DNA of 64,000 bases from Ignavibacteriota bacterium (lineage in GTDB: Bacteria > Bacteroidota > Ignavibacteria > Ignavibacteriales > Melioribacteraceae), in contig JADJOX010000008.1 of the NCBI GenBank assembly GCA_016713565.1, positions 862,915-926,914 of the forward strand, written 5' to 3'. This document shows positions 56,663 to 64,000 of the stretch, piece after piece; positions within the stretch are counted from its first letter, which is position 1; each line of letters opens with the position of its first letter. Made by a program: the position numbers and the translations under genes. Below the pieces are notes generated by a model. The model made no database searches, was not told the DNA's origin, and worked only from the letters and a program-made list of their open reading frames with translations.

Positions 56663-57580
56663 ATGAAATTATCAAACTTGGCAATACTATTTATGTTTTC
56701 CGCTGTGACTTTATTTGCGCAGGAATTCAAATTTAATCTTTGGGAAAAAGATATTCCCAATTATCAAAAAACCGACGAAAAGGAAGTAGTAGAGAACGGG
56801 AATATTAAAGTTATCAGTTTAGTACAAACACCCGAAATTGAAGTTTATCTTCCATCAAAGGCAAACGCTACAAAAGACGCCGTTGTTATTTGTCCAGGAG
56901 GCGGATATAGAATTTTAGCGTATGATTGGGAAGGAAGCGATATAGCAAAATTTTTCAATTCAAAAGGAATTGCGGCTGTTGTGTTAAAATACAGACTTCC
57001 CGGCGCAAAGAGCAACATAGTTCCTTATAAATCTCCTTTGTTAGACGCAAACCGCGCAGTAAAATTTACGAGAGCTCACGCGCAGGAATGGAACATTGAT
57101 CCGAACAGAGTAGGCATTATGGGATTTTCAGCGGGAGGACATTTAGCTTCAATAGCAGGAACTCATTATGATCTTGGAGATTCCGTGTCTTCGGATCCAA
57201 TTGAAAGATTAAGCTCAAGACCGGATTTTATGATTTTAATGTATCCTGTAATTTCATTCATAGAAAAATTTTCACATTCAGGTTCAGCTAAATATTTACT
57301 TGGCGAAAACCCATCCCAAGAATTATTAAAGAATTTTTCCAATGAACTTCATGTTACAAAAAATACGCCGCCGACAATTTTAATACATTCACAAGATGAT
57401 AAAAGTGTTCCGGTTGAAAATAGTTTGGTTTTTTACAAAGCGCTTTGCGATAACAACGTAAAATCTGAAATACATATTTATCCTTACGGCGGACACGGCT
57501 TTTCGTTGGCAATTGGAAAAGGTTATTTATCAACATGGACAGATCGCGTAATTGATTGGATAAACAATTTAGAAAAATAA
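56663..57580 (+). CDS. Alpha/beta-hydrolase esterase (BD-FAE/acetylxylan-esterase-like)
   Basis: 305 residues from MKLSNLAILFMF, which gives a clean signal peptide (FAQ cleavage); a GTG four codons upstream is less likely. Motifs: oxyanion ICPGGGYRILAYDWEG, nucleophile GFSAGGHLAS, acid HSQDDKSVPVENS and His in YGGHGFSL. These exported esterases remove acetyl or feruloyl groups from plant polysaccharides. Located 38 bp after the GH106-like gene in the same direction, so a joint operon for side-chain removal is likely. Confidence 0.9.
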   Translation: MKLSNLAILFMFSAVTLFAQEFKFNLWEKDIPNYQKTDEKEVVENGNIKVISLVQTPEIEVYLPSKANATKDAVVICPGGGYRILAYDWEGSDIAKFFNSKGIAAVVLKYRLPGAKSNIVPYKSPLLDANRAVKFTRAHAQEWNIDPNRVGIMGFSAGGHLASIAGTHYDLGDSVSSDPIERLSSRPDFMILMYPVISFIEKFSHSGSAKYLLGENPSQELLKNFSNELHVTKNTPPTILIHSQDDKSVPVENSLVFYKALCDNNVKSEIHIYPYGGHGFSLAIGKGYLSTWTDRVIDWINNLEK

Positions 57581-57600
57581 ATTAAAGAAAGACGAAACTA

Positions 57601-58203
57601 ATGTGCGGCAGATTTGAGAATAATATAAGAGAAGACTGGATGCAGGAAAAGTTTGCGGAATTTAACGTAAACTTTATTTTAAGTTCAGATTTAAGCAAAA
57701 TTAAAAAAGAGAACATTGCGCCTACAAATATTATAATTAACGTTCAAAGTGAATTAGAAAAATTGATCGCGGAAACAAATTCTTGGGGAATTAAATTCGC
57801 GGAAAGTTCTCCTTTAATTTTTAACTCGCGCATAGAAACAATTAAAGAAAAACCGTTCTGGAAAATGCTGTTTGATAGGAACCGATGTATTGTTCCAATG
57901 ACGGCATTTTATGAATGGAAGAAAATAAAAACAAAAAAAGTTCCGTATAGAATATTTTTGAAAAATGAAGAAATGTTTTTTGTCCCGGGGTTATTCAATA
58001 AAGATAAAGAAGGGAAAAAGTATATTTCACTTATTACAACTGAGCCTAACGAATTTATGAAAGAAATTCACCACAGAATGCCGGTTATATTAAATATGGA
58101 AGAAGCTGTAAAATATTTGAAAGATGAATCCGAACAAAATTTAAAGAAGTGCATACCTTATAAAAACTCCGCTCAAATGGAAATGGAATTAGCCGAAATA
58201 TAA
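57601..58203 (+). CDS. SRAP-domain protein (YedK/HMCES family)
   Basis: 200 residues. MCGRF at the N-terminus supplies Cys2, the residue that forms a covalent DNA-protein crosslink with abasic sites in single-stranded DNA. Other conserved parts are WGIKFA, FNSRIETIKEKPFWK, RCIVPMTAFYEWKK and EIHHRMPVIL with the active-site His. It protects abasic lesions during replication. Starts 20 bp after the esterase stop and may ride on that transcript. Confidence 0.95.
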   Translation: MCGRFENNIREDWMQEKFAEFNVNFILSSDLSKIKKENIAPTNIIINVQSELEKLIAETNSWGIKFAESSPLIFNSRIETIKEKPFWKMLFDRNRCIVPMTAFYEWKKIKTKKVPYRIFLKNEEMFFVPGLFNKDKEGKKYISLITTEPNEFMKEIHHRMPVILNMEEAVKYLKDESEQNLKKCIPYKNSAQMEMELAEI

Positions 58204-58780
58204 TTGAAATTTATAAGTTTTATTAGAGCAAAATTGGTCGAATAATTTGACATTGCGGCATCATTTTAATTTAATAAATTCAATTAAAATCAGTACGAAT
58301 TAAATATTTTTTTAAAAAAAAGTAAAAATATATCTGATTTGTAAGTATAAATACTTACAATCCTGAAATAATTATGTTTACAAAACGATATTTATCTATT
58401 ATATTTTATTTATTATTTAAGTTGAAATAAATAATAATTGTATGTGTGACTGACTAAGCGAAGCTGTAAATTTTATAAATCATATTTGATATCTTATTTA
58501 ATGCAAATTAAATTAAACCATAGCAAAAATAGCTTAACTCACTTTTCTTTATTCATATAGATTACCGCAACAATAAAAGAATCTCTTAATTTCCTGATGA
58601 AAGAATATGGCATAATTCTTCAATCTAATTGATTGCATTTCTTAGGGAAGTATGCCTTTACAAAGTTCTAAAAAAAGTCTTGAGACATAAACAGTACTCA
58701 AAAATTAACTTGTACTTATGTTAACCAATATTTATAAATGTATGTGTTAATTAAATAACTATTGTTTTAAGGATCATATA
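58204..58780. other. Non-coding region with one strong palindrome
   Basis: 577 bp without a supportable ORF. It contains the dyad at 58339-58360 and AT-rich stretches; no tRNA, riboswitch or IS remnant was recognised. The 120 bases before the lipoprotein gene probably carry its promoter. Confidence 0.45.
58339..58360. promoter_or_regulatory. Perfect 10-bp inverted repeat, possible operator or hairpin
   Basis: TTGTAAGTAT-AA-ATACTTACAA, ten perfect complementary bases around a 2-base centre, in a non-coding region. As DNA it looks like a dimeric regulator site; as RNA it would be a tight hairpin. No T-run follows, so a terminator is unlikely. The gene it controls, if any, is not clear. Confidence 0.5.
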
Positions 58781-59971
58781 ATGTTATTAAAAAAATTAGC
58801 AAATTATATTATTGTATTATTAGTCATAATATTAATATTTACTTCATGCGGCAAAGATCAACCTACAGCTCCGGAAGAAGTTGATTTAACAAATGTAAAA
58901 GTAAGTTTAAGTACATATCCAAATATTGGAAGCAATAATACATTTTTCGAATTTTATGTAAAAATTGAGCCGAACGCAAATCATCTTAAAGAAATTAGAT
59001 TTGACCTAAATGGAGATAATGTTGTTGATACGGTACAAATATCAGACGATACTCTAAAAACAAAATTGAAAAATCTTGGATTAAATGAAGTTAAGTCTAC
59101 GATTGTTTTTACGGATAATTCAACTTTATCGAGTTCGATTAAAGTATGGGTTTCGCAACCTAAAATAATATTAAAGGATGGCAGACCGTTTTTTGAGCCA
59201 AATATTTATAATGGAAAAATGATTTCGGTTACACATGGAACAACACATCAAGCCCAATTAATAAACATAGATACCTATGAAATAAATTGTTATTTGTGTG
59301 ATTTAAACTTAGATAAATTTTCGGAAATGCACGTAACTATACCAAGTTTTGACGGATCAAAGTTGTTATTTGATAATGGAGTTAGTCATGATTTTTGTTA
59401 TACAGATATAGCCGCAAAAGATACAACTTCAATTGATGTTCCGATTGATTTGGTGCAATATCCTGTTGGTAAATTAACGTGGAGTCTTGATAGCAAAAAT
59501 ATTTATGGAATATTAAGAAATACATCTGATGGTAACAGCGGAATTACTTCTTACAATATTGAGACAAAAGAAGTAAAGAACATATATAGTAAAGGAAATT
59601 ATATTTGTGTAATTCCTGATCAAAATGATAAATTGGCAATACTTGAAAAAGATGATTCAGGCAAGCATAAATTGATAATTTATAATCTTAAAACAAATAG
59701 CATTGAAACCCAGTACAGCGATATTCCTTTGGCTGCTCCATTCCGCATTATTAAAAACAGTGATCTTATTTACTTTGACGGTAAATTGGCATTTTATTCA
59801 CTTAGCAAGAAACAAATTTATTATATGCGATTCGATGAGTTAAATTTAGCAGATCATATGTACGGTGAAGCTGACATTAATATGGAAGGAAATAAATTTA
59901 TTATTGGCACTTGGGATGCCAATAGAGCTCTATATGAAATTGATTTATCTTTAAGTGCTTTTCAAGAATAA
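58781..59971 (+). CDS. Lipoprotein with beta-propeller-like repeats
   Basis: 396 residues. Signal peptide with lipobox IFTSCGKD (Cys about 24). An Ig-like segment (KVSLSTYPNIGSNNTFFEFYVKI; PKD/Ig-type 'FDLNGDNVVDTVQ') is followed by strands that repeat about every 40-45 residues (for example DGSKLLFDNGVSHDF, GKLTWSLDSKNIYGILRNTSDGN, KLIIYNLKTNSI), as in WD40/TolB-like propellers. A cell-surface or periplasmic binding role is likely; ligand unknown. It is the last normal gene before the mobile region. Confidence 0.7.
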   Translation: MLLKKLANYIIVLLVIILIFTSCGKDQPTAPEEVDLTNVKVSLSTYPNIGSNNTFFEFYVKIEPNANHLKEIRFDLNGDNVVDTVQISDDTLKTKLKNLGLNEVKSTIVFTDNSTLSSSIKVWVSQPKIILKDGRPFFEPNIYNGKMISVTHGTTHQAQLINIDTYEINCYLCDLNLDKFSEMHVTIPSFDGSKLLFDNGVSHDFCYTDIAAKDTTSIDVPIDLVQYPVGKLTWSLDSKNIYGILRNTSDGNSGITSYNIETKEVKNIYSKGNYICVIPDQNDKLAILEKDDSGKHKLIIYNLKTNSIETQYSDIPLAAPFRIIKNSDLIYFDGKLAFYSLSKKQIYYMRFDELNLADHMYGEADINMEGNKFIIGTWDANRALYEIDLSLSAFQE

Positions 59972-60131
59972 TTGATTGCAAAAACAACATTAAAAATATT
60001 TGAATAATGTGAATATATTTCATTTTACTTGGAACGCATAATTCAAAATTAAAATCAAATAAGGAATGAAACTAAGTAATTTAAATATAAAATTCGAAAC
60101 TGAATAAATAAAAAATTATAAAAAACATTTA

Positions 60132-61094
60132 CTAAAGATCCAAAGGACTTTTAACACCCATTCCGCCTTTATTCAAAACGTGCGTATAAATCATGGTAGT
60201 TTTAACTGAAGAATGTCCAAGCAGTTCCTGAACGGTTCTAATATCATAACCAGCCAAAAGGAGATGAGTCGCAAAGCTATGCCGAAGGGAATGTGGTCCG
60301 CCCAACTTTGCAATTTTAGATTTAACGAGGGCAGATTTAAACATCCGTTGAAAAGTAGAAGCATGAATATGACGTCTGTAGATATAGCCTGATTTTATGT
60401 CTTTTGTAAAATCATTGGAAGGAAAAAGATACTGCCATTTTAATTCACGCGAGGCATTAGGATATTTAACATCCAGGGCAAAGGGCAGAGTTGTTAATCC
60501 AAAACCTTTAGCCAAATCTTGATTATGTAAGTTTTCAACAAAAGCTGTTTGCTCATTAATTTTTTGAATAATGGATTCCGGTAAAAGTGTAATTCTATCC
60601 TTAGCGCCTTTTCCATTACGGATTACCAATTGCTTGTAACCTATATCAATATCAAGTAAACGAAGGGATAAACCTTCGGAAAGTCTTAATCCGGAACCAT
60701 AAAGCAGTTCGGCAATAAGTCTATATATACCTGTAAGATTATTTAAAATAGATTCAATTTCACCTTTAGTAAAAACAACGGGTAAATGTTTTGTTTGTTT
60801 AGCGCGATCAACATTCTTGATCCAACCGATATCTTTTTTAACAATTTGGCGGTAAAGGAATAGAATTGACTGCAAAGCTTGATTTTGCGTTGGCGCTGAA
60901 ACGTGCCGTTGATTTGCAAGATAGTTTAAATAATTACGCACATTTTCGGCAGATAAATCTATTGGGTGAGTTTTATTATTATAAATGATAAAATCTTTAA
61001 TCCATTTTATATAAGCTTGTTTAGTTCTAACGCTATAATGCAGAACAGTCATTTTTTCGGCGATTTCATCCAAAAGTTTACTTTTTTTATGCAT
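60132..61094 (-). CDS. intI: Integron-type tyrosine recombinase (IntI-like)
   Basis: 320 residues. N-terminal core-binding domain HYSVRTKQAYIKWIKDFI and VSAPTQNQALQSILFLYRQIV match IntI. Catalytic residues are in place: R137 (GLRLSE), K162 (GKGAKDR), H268-x-x-R271 (HSLRH), H294 (LLGHSS) and Y303 (TTMIYTHVL). The insertion about residues 191-235 (KYPNASRELKWQYLFPS) is the extra helix that sets integron integrases apart from XerC/D, and the C-terminus NKGGMGVKSPLDL is the IntI end. IntI joins attI to attC of gene cassettes. It is divergent to a Y2 transposase and no ordinary cassette array is seen, so it may be a lone integron integrase or part of an IS91-type composite element. Confidence 0.9.
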   Translation of the reverse strand: MHKKSKLLDEIAEKMTVLHYSVRTKQAYIKWIKDFIIYNNKTHPIDLSAENVRNYLNYLANQRHVSAPTQNQALQSILFLYRQIVKKDIGWIKNVDRAKQTKHLPVVFTKGEIESILNNLTGIYRLIAELLYGSGLRLSEGLSLRLLDIDIGYKQLVIRNGKGAKDRITLLPESIIQKINEQTAFVENLHNQDLAKGFGLTTLPFALDVKYPNASRELKWQYLFPSNDFTKDIKSGYIYRRHIHASTFQRMFKSALVKSKIAKLGGPHSLRHSFATHLLLAGYDIRTVQELLGHSSVKTTMIYTHVLNKGGMGVKSPLDL

Positions 61095-61301
61095 AATATT
61101 ATTCCCTAATTATTTAGCATAATATTTTCCCAATGGTGCATAATATTATTCCGGTAGTTTAAAGTGGCAAGAATATTAGATAGTAAAAAATTTATGTTTT
61201 AGCGCGATAACGAATAATATTACAATTGACATTTATAAATTTAAATTATATAATTATTTACAAATAAACAATATTATGCAAAGTAAAGAAAAATATTATG
61301 C
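61091..61301. repeat. Five GCATAATATT iterons between recombinase and transposase
   Basis: Three direct copies, GCATAATATTATTCC at 61091-61105, GCATAATATTTTCC at 61117-61130 and GCATAATATTATTCC at 61138-61152, are followed 118 bp later by two inverted copies AATATTATGC at 61270-61279 and 61292-61301. Start-to-start spacings are 26, 21 and 22 bp, near two helical turns. The first copy overlaps the start codon of the recombinase gene. They look like binding sites for the recombinase or the transposase and may double as an operator. Confidence 0.75.
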
Positions 61302-61327
61302 AAAATTAATTAACTAATTCAGTATAA

Positions 61328-61334
61328 GTTATAG
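61328..61334 (+). promoter_or_regulatory. GTTATAG core, candidate attI-like crossover site
   Basis: GTTATAG lies between the iterons and the transposase and recurs at 62776-62782 after it. The GTT core with following purine-rich bases resembles the R' box (GTTRRRY) where IntI cuts; ATA departs from pure RRR. Left inverted repeat of the putative IS overlaps its last two bases. Assignment is inference. Confidence 0.35.
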
Positions 61335-62570
61335 TTAAATTAAGCCAGCAAAGCTGGCAGTAAATAAAATCATTAAAAAAATACTATGATAAAAGTTTCA
61401 GACATACTCTCTGGAAGTTTAAATAAGTATTTAATTGACCATAAACTATCCTACAAACAAAAAAAAGTTATAAATAAAATAATAAACTGTTTTTCAGAAA
61501 ACAGTAAGCAAATGCATTTTGTTTGTTCAAATGAAAAATGTGATTATGATGAGTATAAACCCCAGCCATGCAGAGATAGACATTGCAATAGATGTAACAA
61601 TAATAAAAAAATAAAATGGCTTATAAATCTTTTGCGCAATCATTTGCCATTGCCATATTATCATATAGTATTCACATTACCATCCGAGTTAAATAACTTA
61701 GCAATATGTAATCAAAAAATATTGTATGATATATTCTTTAAGAGTTCATTTTATGTACTAAATAAGTTCTCACAAGATGAAAAATATTTTGGTGGAAAGC
61801 TTGGATATATTGGACTATTACATACTTGGGGACAAAAATTAGATTATCATCCGCATTTACATTTTATCGTAATGGCTGGAGGAATAAAGGGTAACACATA
61901 TAAAAAACTGCCATATCAGAGGAAGTTTATTTTCCCGGTACTTGCAATGTCCAAGGTAATGATGGGCAAATTTATTGAATTGCTGAAAGAGAAGTATAAT
62001 GAAGGCAAACTAAACTTTCCAGGAAAGTTAGAACCAATAGAGAAAGAAAAAGATTTTAATAAATATTTATTTGAACTTAGCAAGAAGAGTTGGGTGATTT
62101 ATACAAAGGCACCATTGCCGAACAGTGAAAGAACATTGGAGTACATTTCAAGATATTCACACAAAGTAGCAATATCGAATGGCAGAATAAAAAGTTATAA
62201 TGAAGGTAAAGTAAGTTTTGTGTATAACGACTATAATGAAGAAGATGAAAAAGGGATAGCAAAAAGAAAAGTTATAAAAATAACAGATATTGAATTTATC
62301 AGAAGATACGTGCTGCATATATTGCCGGAAGGTTTTAGAAAGATAAGATACGGTGGAATATTTTCTTCAAATCAAAAAAGTGATGCAATAAGAATAATTA
62401 TGAACTGCATTAAAGATGAACTGAAAAAACTAATTGAGAATACTGAAAACTTACTTCATGATTTTGAAGAAGAAGTTAAATGTTTTTGTCCCAGATGTAA
62501 CCATACAGTTCTGGTTAACGGTTATGGCTGAGGTTGAGAGCTTATACATTAATACTGGCTTAATCTAACT
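61333..62570 (+). mobile_element. IS91-like element with a Y2 (HUH) transposase and imperfect terminal inverted repeats
   Basis: 1238 bp. Ends are AGTTAAATTAAGCCAG (61333-61348) and the inverse of AGTTAGATTAAGCCAG (62555-62570): 15 of 16 bases match. The left end also contains a short hairpin (GCCAGC-AAA-GCTGGC at 61344-61358). The only gene is an HUH transposase running left to right. No target duplication is seen, as expected for IS91-type rolling-circle movement, and the typical GAAC/CAAG target is not found at either side. Ends remain provisional. Confidence 0.6.
61386..62531 (+). CDS. IS91-family Y2 rolling-circle transposase
   Basis: 381 residues. N-terminal zinc-binding domain with FVCSNEKCDYDEY, QPCRDRHCNRC (cysteines 47, 52, 62, 67, 70), HUH metal motif YHPHLHFIV (His157, His159), and the paired catalytic tyrosines EYISRYSHK (Tyr253 and Tyr257, the YxxxY of IS91). 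A second C-terminal CxRC pair (CFCPRCNHTV) follows. The enzyme nicks single strands at ori/ter ends and moves by a rolling-circle route. The divergent neighbour is an integron-type recombinase. The gene is intact, so the element may be active. Confidence 0.92.
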   Translation: MIKVSDILSGSLNKYLIDHKLSYKQKKVINKIINCFSENSKQMHFVCSNEKCDYDEYKPQPCRDRHCNRCNNNKKIKWLINLLRNHLPLPYYHIVFTLPSELNNLAICNQKILYDIFFKSSFYVLNKFSQDEKYFGGKLGYIGLLHTWGQKLDYHPHLHFIVMAGGIKGNTYKKLPYQRKFIFPVLAMSKVMMGKFIELLKEKYNEGKLNFPGKLEPIEKEKDFNKYLFELSKKSWVIYTKAPLPNSERTLEYISRYSHKVAISNGRIKSYNEGKVSFVYNDYNEEDEKGIAKRKVIKITDIEFIRRYVLHILPEGFRKIRYGGIFSSNQKSDAIRIIMNCIKDELKKLIENTENLLHDFEEEVKCFCPRCNHTVLVNGYG

Positions 62571-62782
62571 AGCCAATCAACCCGCAGCAGAACTATGTTG
62601 GATTAAATAGTAAATATTGTCTTTGAAAGTATGTTCTTAATTCTGTTAAAATGGTTCTGAATAATTTAAGTTTAGTTCCGCCGCGCTTTCTTTGAAAGTT
62701 AAGCACGGCTAAATATAAATCTTTGCGTTGCTTAATTGGCATTGCTCTTTGGAGCTGCGGGTTATTGGCAACGATGTTATAG
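62563..62782. repeat. attC-like long imperfect palindrome after the transposase
   Basis: Left arm GCCAATCAACCCGCAGC (62572-62588) pairs with GCTGCGGGTTATTGGC (62754-62769), leaving one extrahelical base. Outside it are ATCTAAC (62563-62569, fits RYYYAAC) and GTTATAG (62776-62782, near GTTRRRY). This is the R''-L''...L'-R' order of an attC site with unpaired spacers, but 220 bp is long. A second hairpin competes: TTAATCTAAC-TAG with CTA-T-GTTGGATTAA (62560-62572 with 62593-62606). A third one, TTAAGCACG/CGTTGCTTAA (62699-62707 with 62726-62735), sits in the middle. No ORF is supported in the stretch from 62532 to about 62829. Confidence 0.5.
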
Positions 62783-62829
62783 GAAAAAAAATGTGGGTGA
62801 AAAATAGAAACAGCTCTTTTTATTTATTT

Positions 62830-63990
62830 TGGCATCTGGTATCCTACTTGGCGAAAATATGGTAGGGATGGAACAAATTGGATTGAAAATAAACAAGAAT
62901 TATACAATTACAACAATTCTTCACACCTAATTAACTTTTTTATTATAGATTCTTTTATTGATTGTGACACTTCAAATGTCATATATTATATTTATCATCA
63001 AATTAATAGAATCAAAGAAGAAATTTATAAATATTGGGATTATAATGATAGTACTTATCGGAAGGAAAAATAATATATCAATTTGATGATCAGATAATAT
63101 AATTGAGAGAATATCGCAACAATTTTTGAGTAATGTGTTGATAAATACAGAGCGTACAGAGTACAACTTTGATAAAGATAATAATCTAACGCAAAGATTA
63201 GTACAACACTGGGGAGATAATAATTGGGAAAATTTTGAAAGTTATAATTTCATTTATGATGACGGAAAAAAATGAGTACATTCAACTATTATGGGAAGAA
63301 TACAGAATGGGACACTCTAAGAAAGCATTTTTATAATTACAATGATTTTAATTTGTTAATTGAAGGAAAATAGTCAAGTTAAACAAAATGAAGTTTGGAT
63401 TAAAGACTCGAAGTTTTCATTTGATTATGATATGGAAGGGAATCTTGTTTTTCAAAAATTTCAATATTGGGATGATATTTTTAATCTAATGGAAATCAAA
63501 ATATCTATGAATTTAATCCAAATGGAAGTTTAGCGAGTGAAAATTGAACAAGGTTGGAGGAATAATAATTGGGAGTACAATTCCAAAATAAATTATGAGT
63601 ATGATAATAATGGCAATCTTATAAATAAAGATATAATAATTGGACTAATGGAGAATGGAGTAATATATCTCAAAATATTTTTAAGTATAATATGATTGTA
63701 AGTGTGTAAACTCAACAAATATTGCTGAGGGTTTTACATTGTCAAAATAACTATCCAAATCCATTTAATCCGACAACAAAATTGAGATTCCATTCCAGAA
63801 AAGAGAAGGTACAATTAGTCATTTTTAACCATTGAGGCAAGAAGTTAAAATTCTTGGGAGATGAATCCAAAGAAAATGGTTTCTTAATTACGTTTAAACT
63901 GGAAATGGATTAAGTAGTGGGATTATTTATATCATTTAAAAAGTTTGGAATAAATATCAAGCAGAGTAAAAAATGTTACTAATAAAATAA
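62830..63990 (+). pseudogene. Decayed T9SS secreted-protein gene, 5' end lost
   Basis: No frame stays open for long, but joined frames read like a Tyr/Asn-rich secreted protein: WYPTWRKYGRDGTNWIENKQ, then IERISQQFLSNVLINTERTE, NNLTQRLVQHWGDNNWENF, VKQNEVWIKDSKFSFDYD, NSKINYEYDNNGNLINKD, and a sorting domain with NYPNPFNPTTK at about 63746 and KMLLIK before the TAA at 63988-63990. At least eight frame changes or stops lie along 1.15 kb. The start with signal peptide is missing; the left boundary is near the end of the attC-like sequence, so the gene was probably cut by the mobile region and then decayed. Confidence 0.8.
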
Positions 63991-64000
63991 TTACCATATA

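Noticed and set aside
60132..61094. Recombinase as XerC/XerD chromosome-dimer resolvase
   Set aside because: The integron-specific insertion and C-terminus, plus the mobile neighbourhood, fit IntI rather than Xer.
62532..62829. Retron or group II intron RNA after the transposase
   Set aside because: Structured DNA is present but there is no reverse transcriptase in the window.

Overview
The window looks like chromosomal DNA of an AT-rich member of the Ignavibacteria (Bacteroidota/Chlorobi group). Two intact secreted proteins and one decayed one end in a type IX secretion sorting domain with the YPNPFNPTT/STxxxY signature. The neighbourhood also has hybrid-type propeller sensors, GH97 and GH106-like glycosidases and a full Na+-NQR operon, all common in that group. 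Taxonomy is inferred from these signatures only.

Layout. 1-9.4 kb: the 3' end of a YgeW-type carbamoyltransferase, then pirin with a Crp/Fnr regulator, an MscS channel, an HdeD-like membrane protein, a threonine-synthase-like enzyme, a MobA-like nucleotidyltransferase, a lipocalin and a GH97 glycosidase. 9.7-18.2 kb: a GNAT acetyltransferase, glmS interrupted by an amber codon, and a compact module of a cyclic-2,3-diphosphoglycerate-synthetase-like P-loop protein, carbamate kinase, two nucleobase permeases and, between them, a predicted outer-membrane barrel (DUF5020-like). With the YgeW-like gene this suggests nucleobase uptake and catabolism that yields ATP from carbamoyl phosphate. 18.7-35.5 kb: a large T9SS protein with duplicated LamG domains, two tRNA-Ser genes, pterin dehydratase, thioredoxin, a propeller sensor kinase with its response regulator, coiled-coil and lipoprotein genes, an orphan kinase, SthA transhydrogenase, an FG-GAP T9SS protein and a lipoprotein FKBP. 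35.5-40 kb: a MATE transporter that seems to lack an internal segment, an SlyD-like FKBP, a HisH-like protein without its catalytic cysteine and a class V aminotransferase.

40-48.3 kb: nqrABCDEF, followed by small membrane and CBS genes, the flavin transferase ApbE and a short Cys-rich membrane protein resembling NqrM. This is a nearly complete structural and maturation set for the sodium-pumping NADH:quinone reductase. 48.4-58.2 kb: RlpA, a YciI-like protein, an AlaX-like editing protein, a phosphatase/fructosamine-kinase pair, a PabB-PabC fusion, a frameshifted GH106-like glycosidase, an esterase and an SRAP protein.

58.8-64 kb is the accessory end: a lipoprotein, an integron-type tyrosine recombinase (IntI-like), a divergent IS91-type Y2 (HUH) transposase, and a decayed T9SS gene. 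Between recombinase and transposase lie five copies of GCATAATATT (three in one orientation, two in the other). The transposase is bounded by 16-bp inverted repeats with one mismatch, is followed by a long attC-like imperfect palindrome, and is flanked by two GTTATAG cores. This recombinase/iteron/HUH-transposase/attC-like assembly is the best candidate for an unusual system. Four lesions (amber codon in glmS, A-run frameshift in the GH106-like gene, apparent in-frame deletion in MATE, a multiply broken T9SS gene) raise the question of real decay versus assembly error; reads would settle it.
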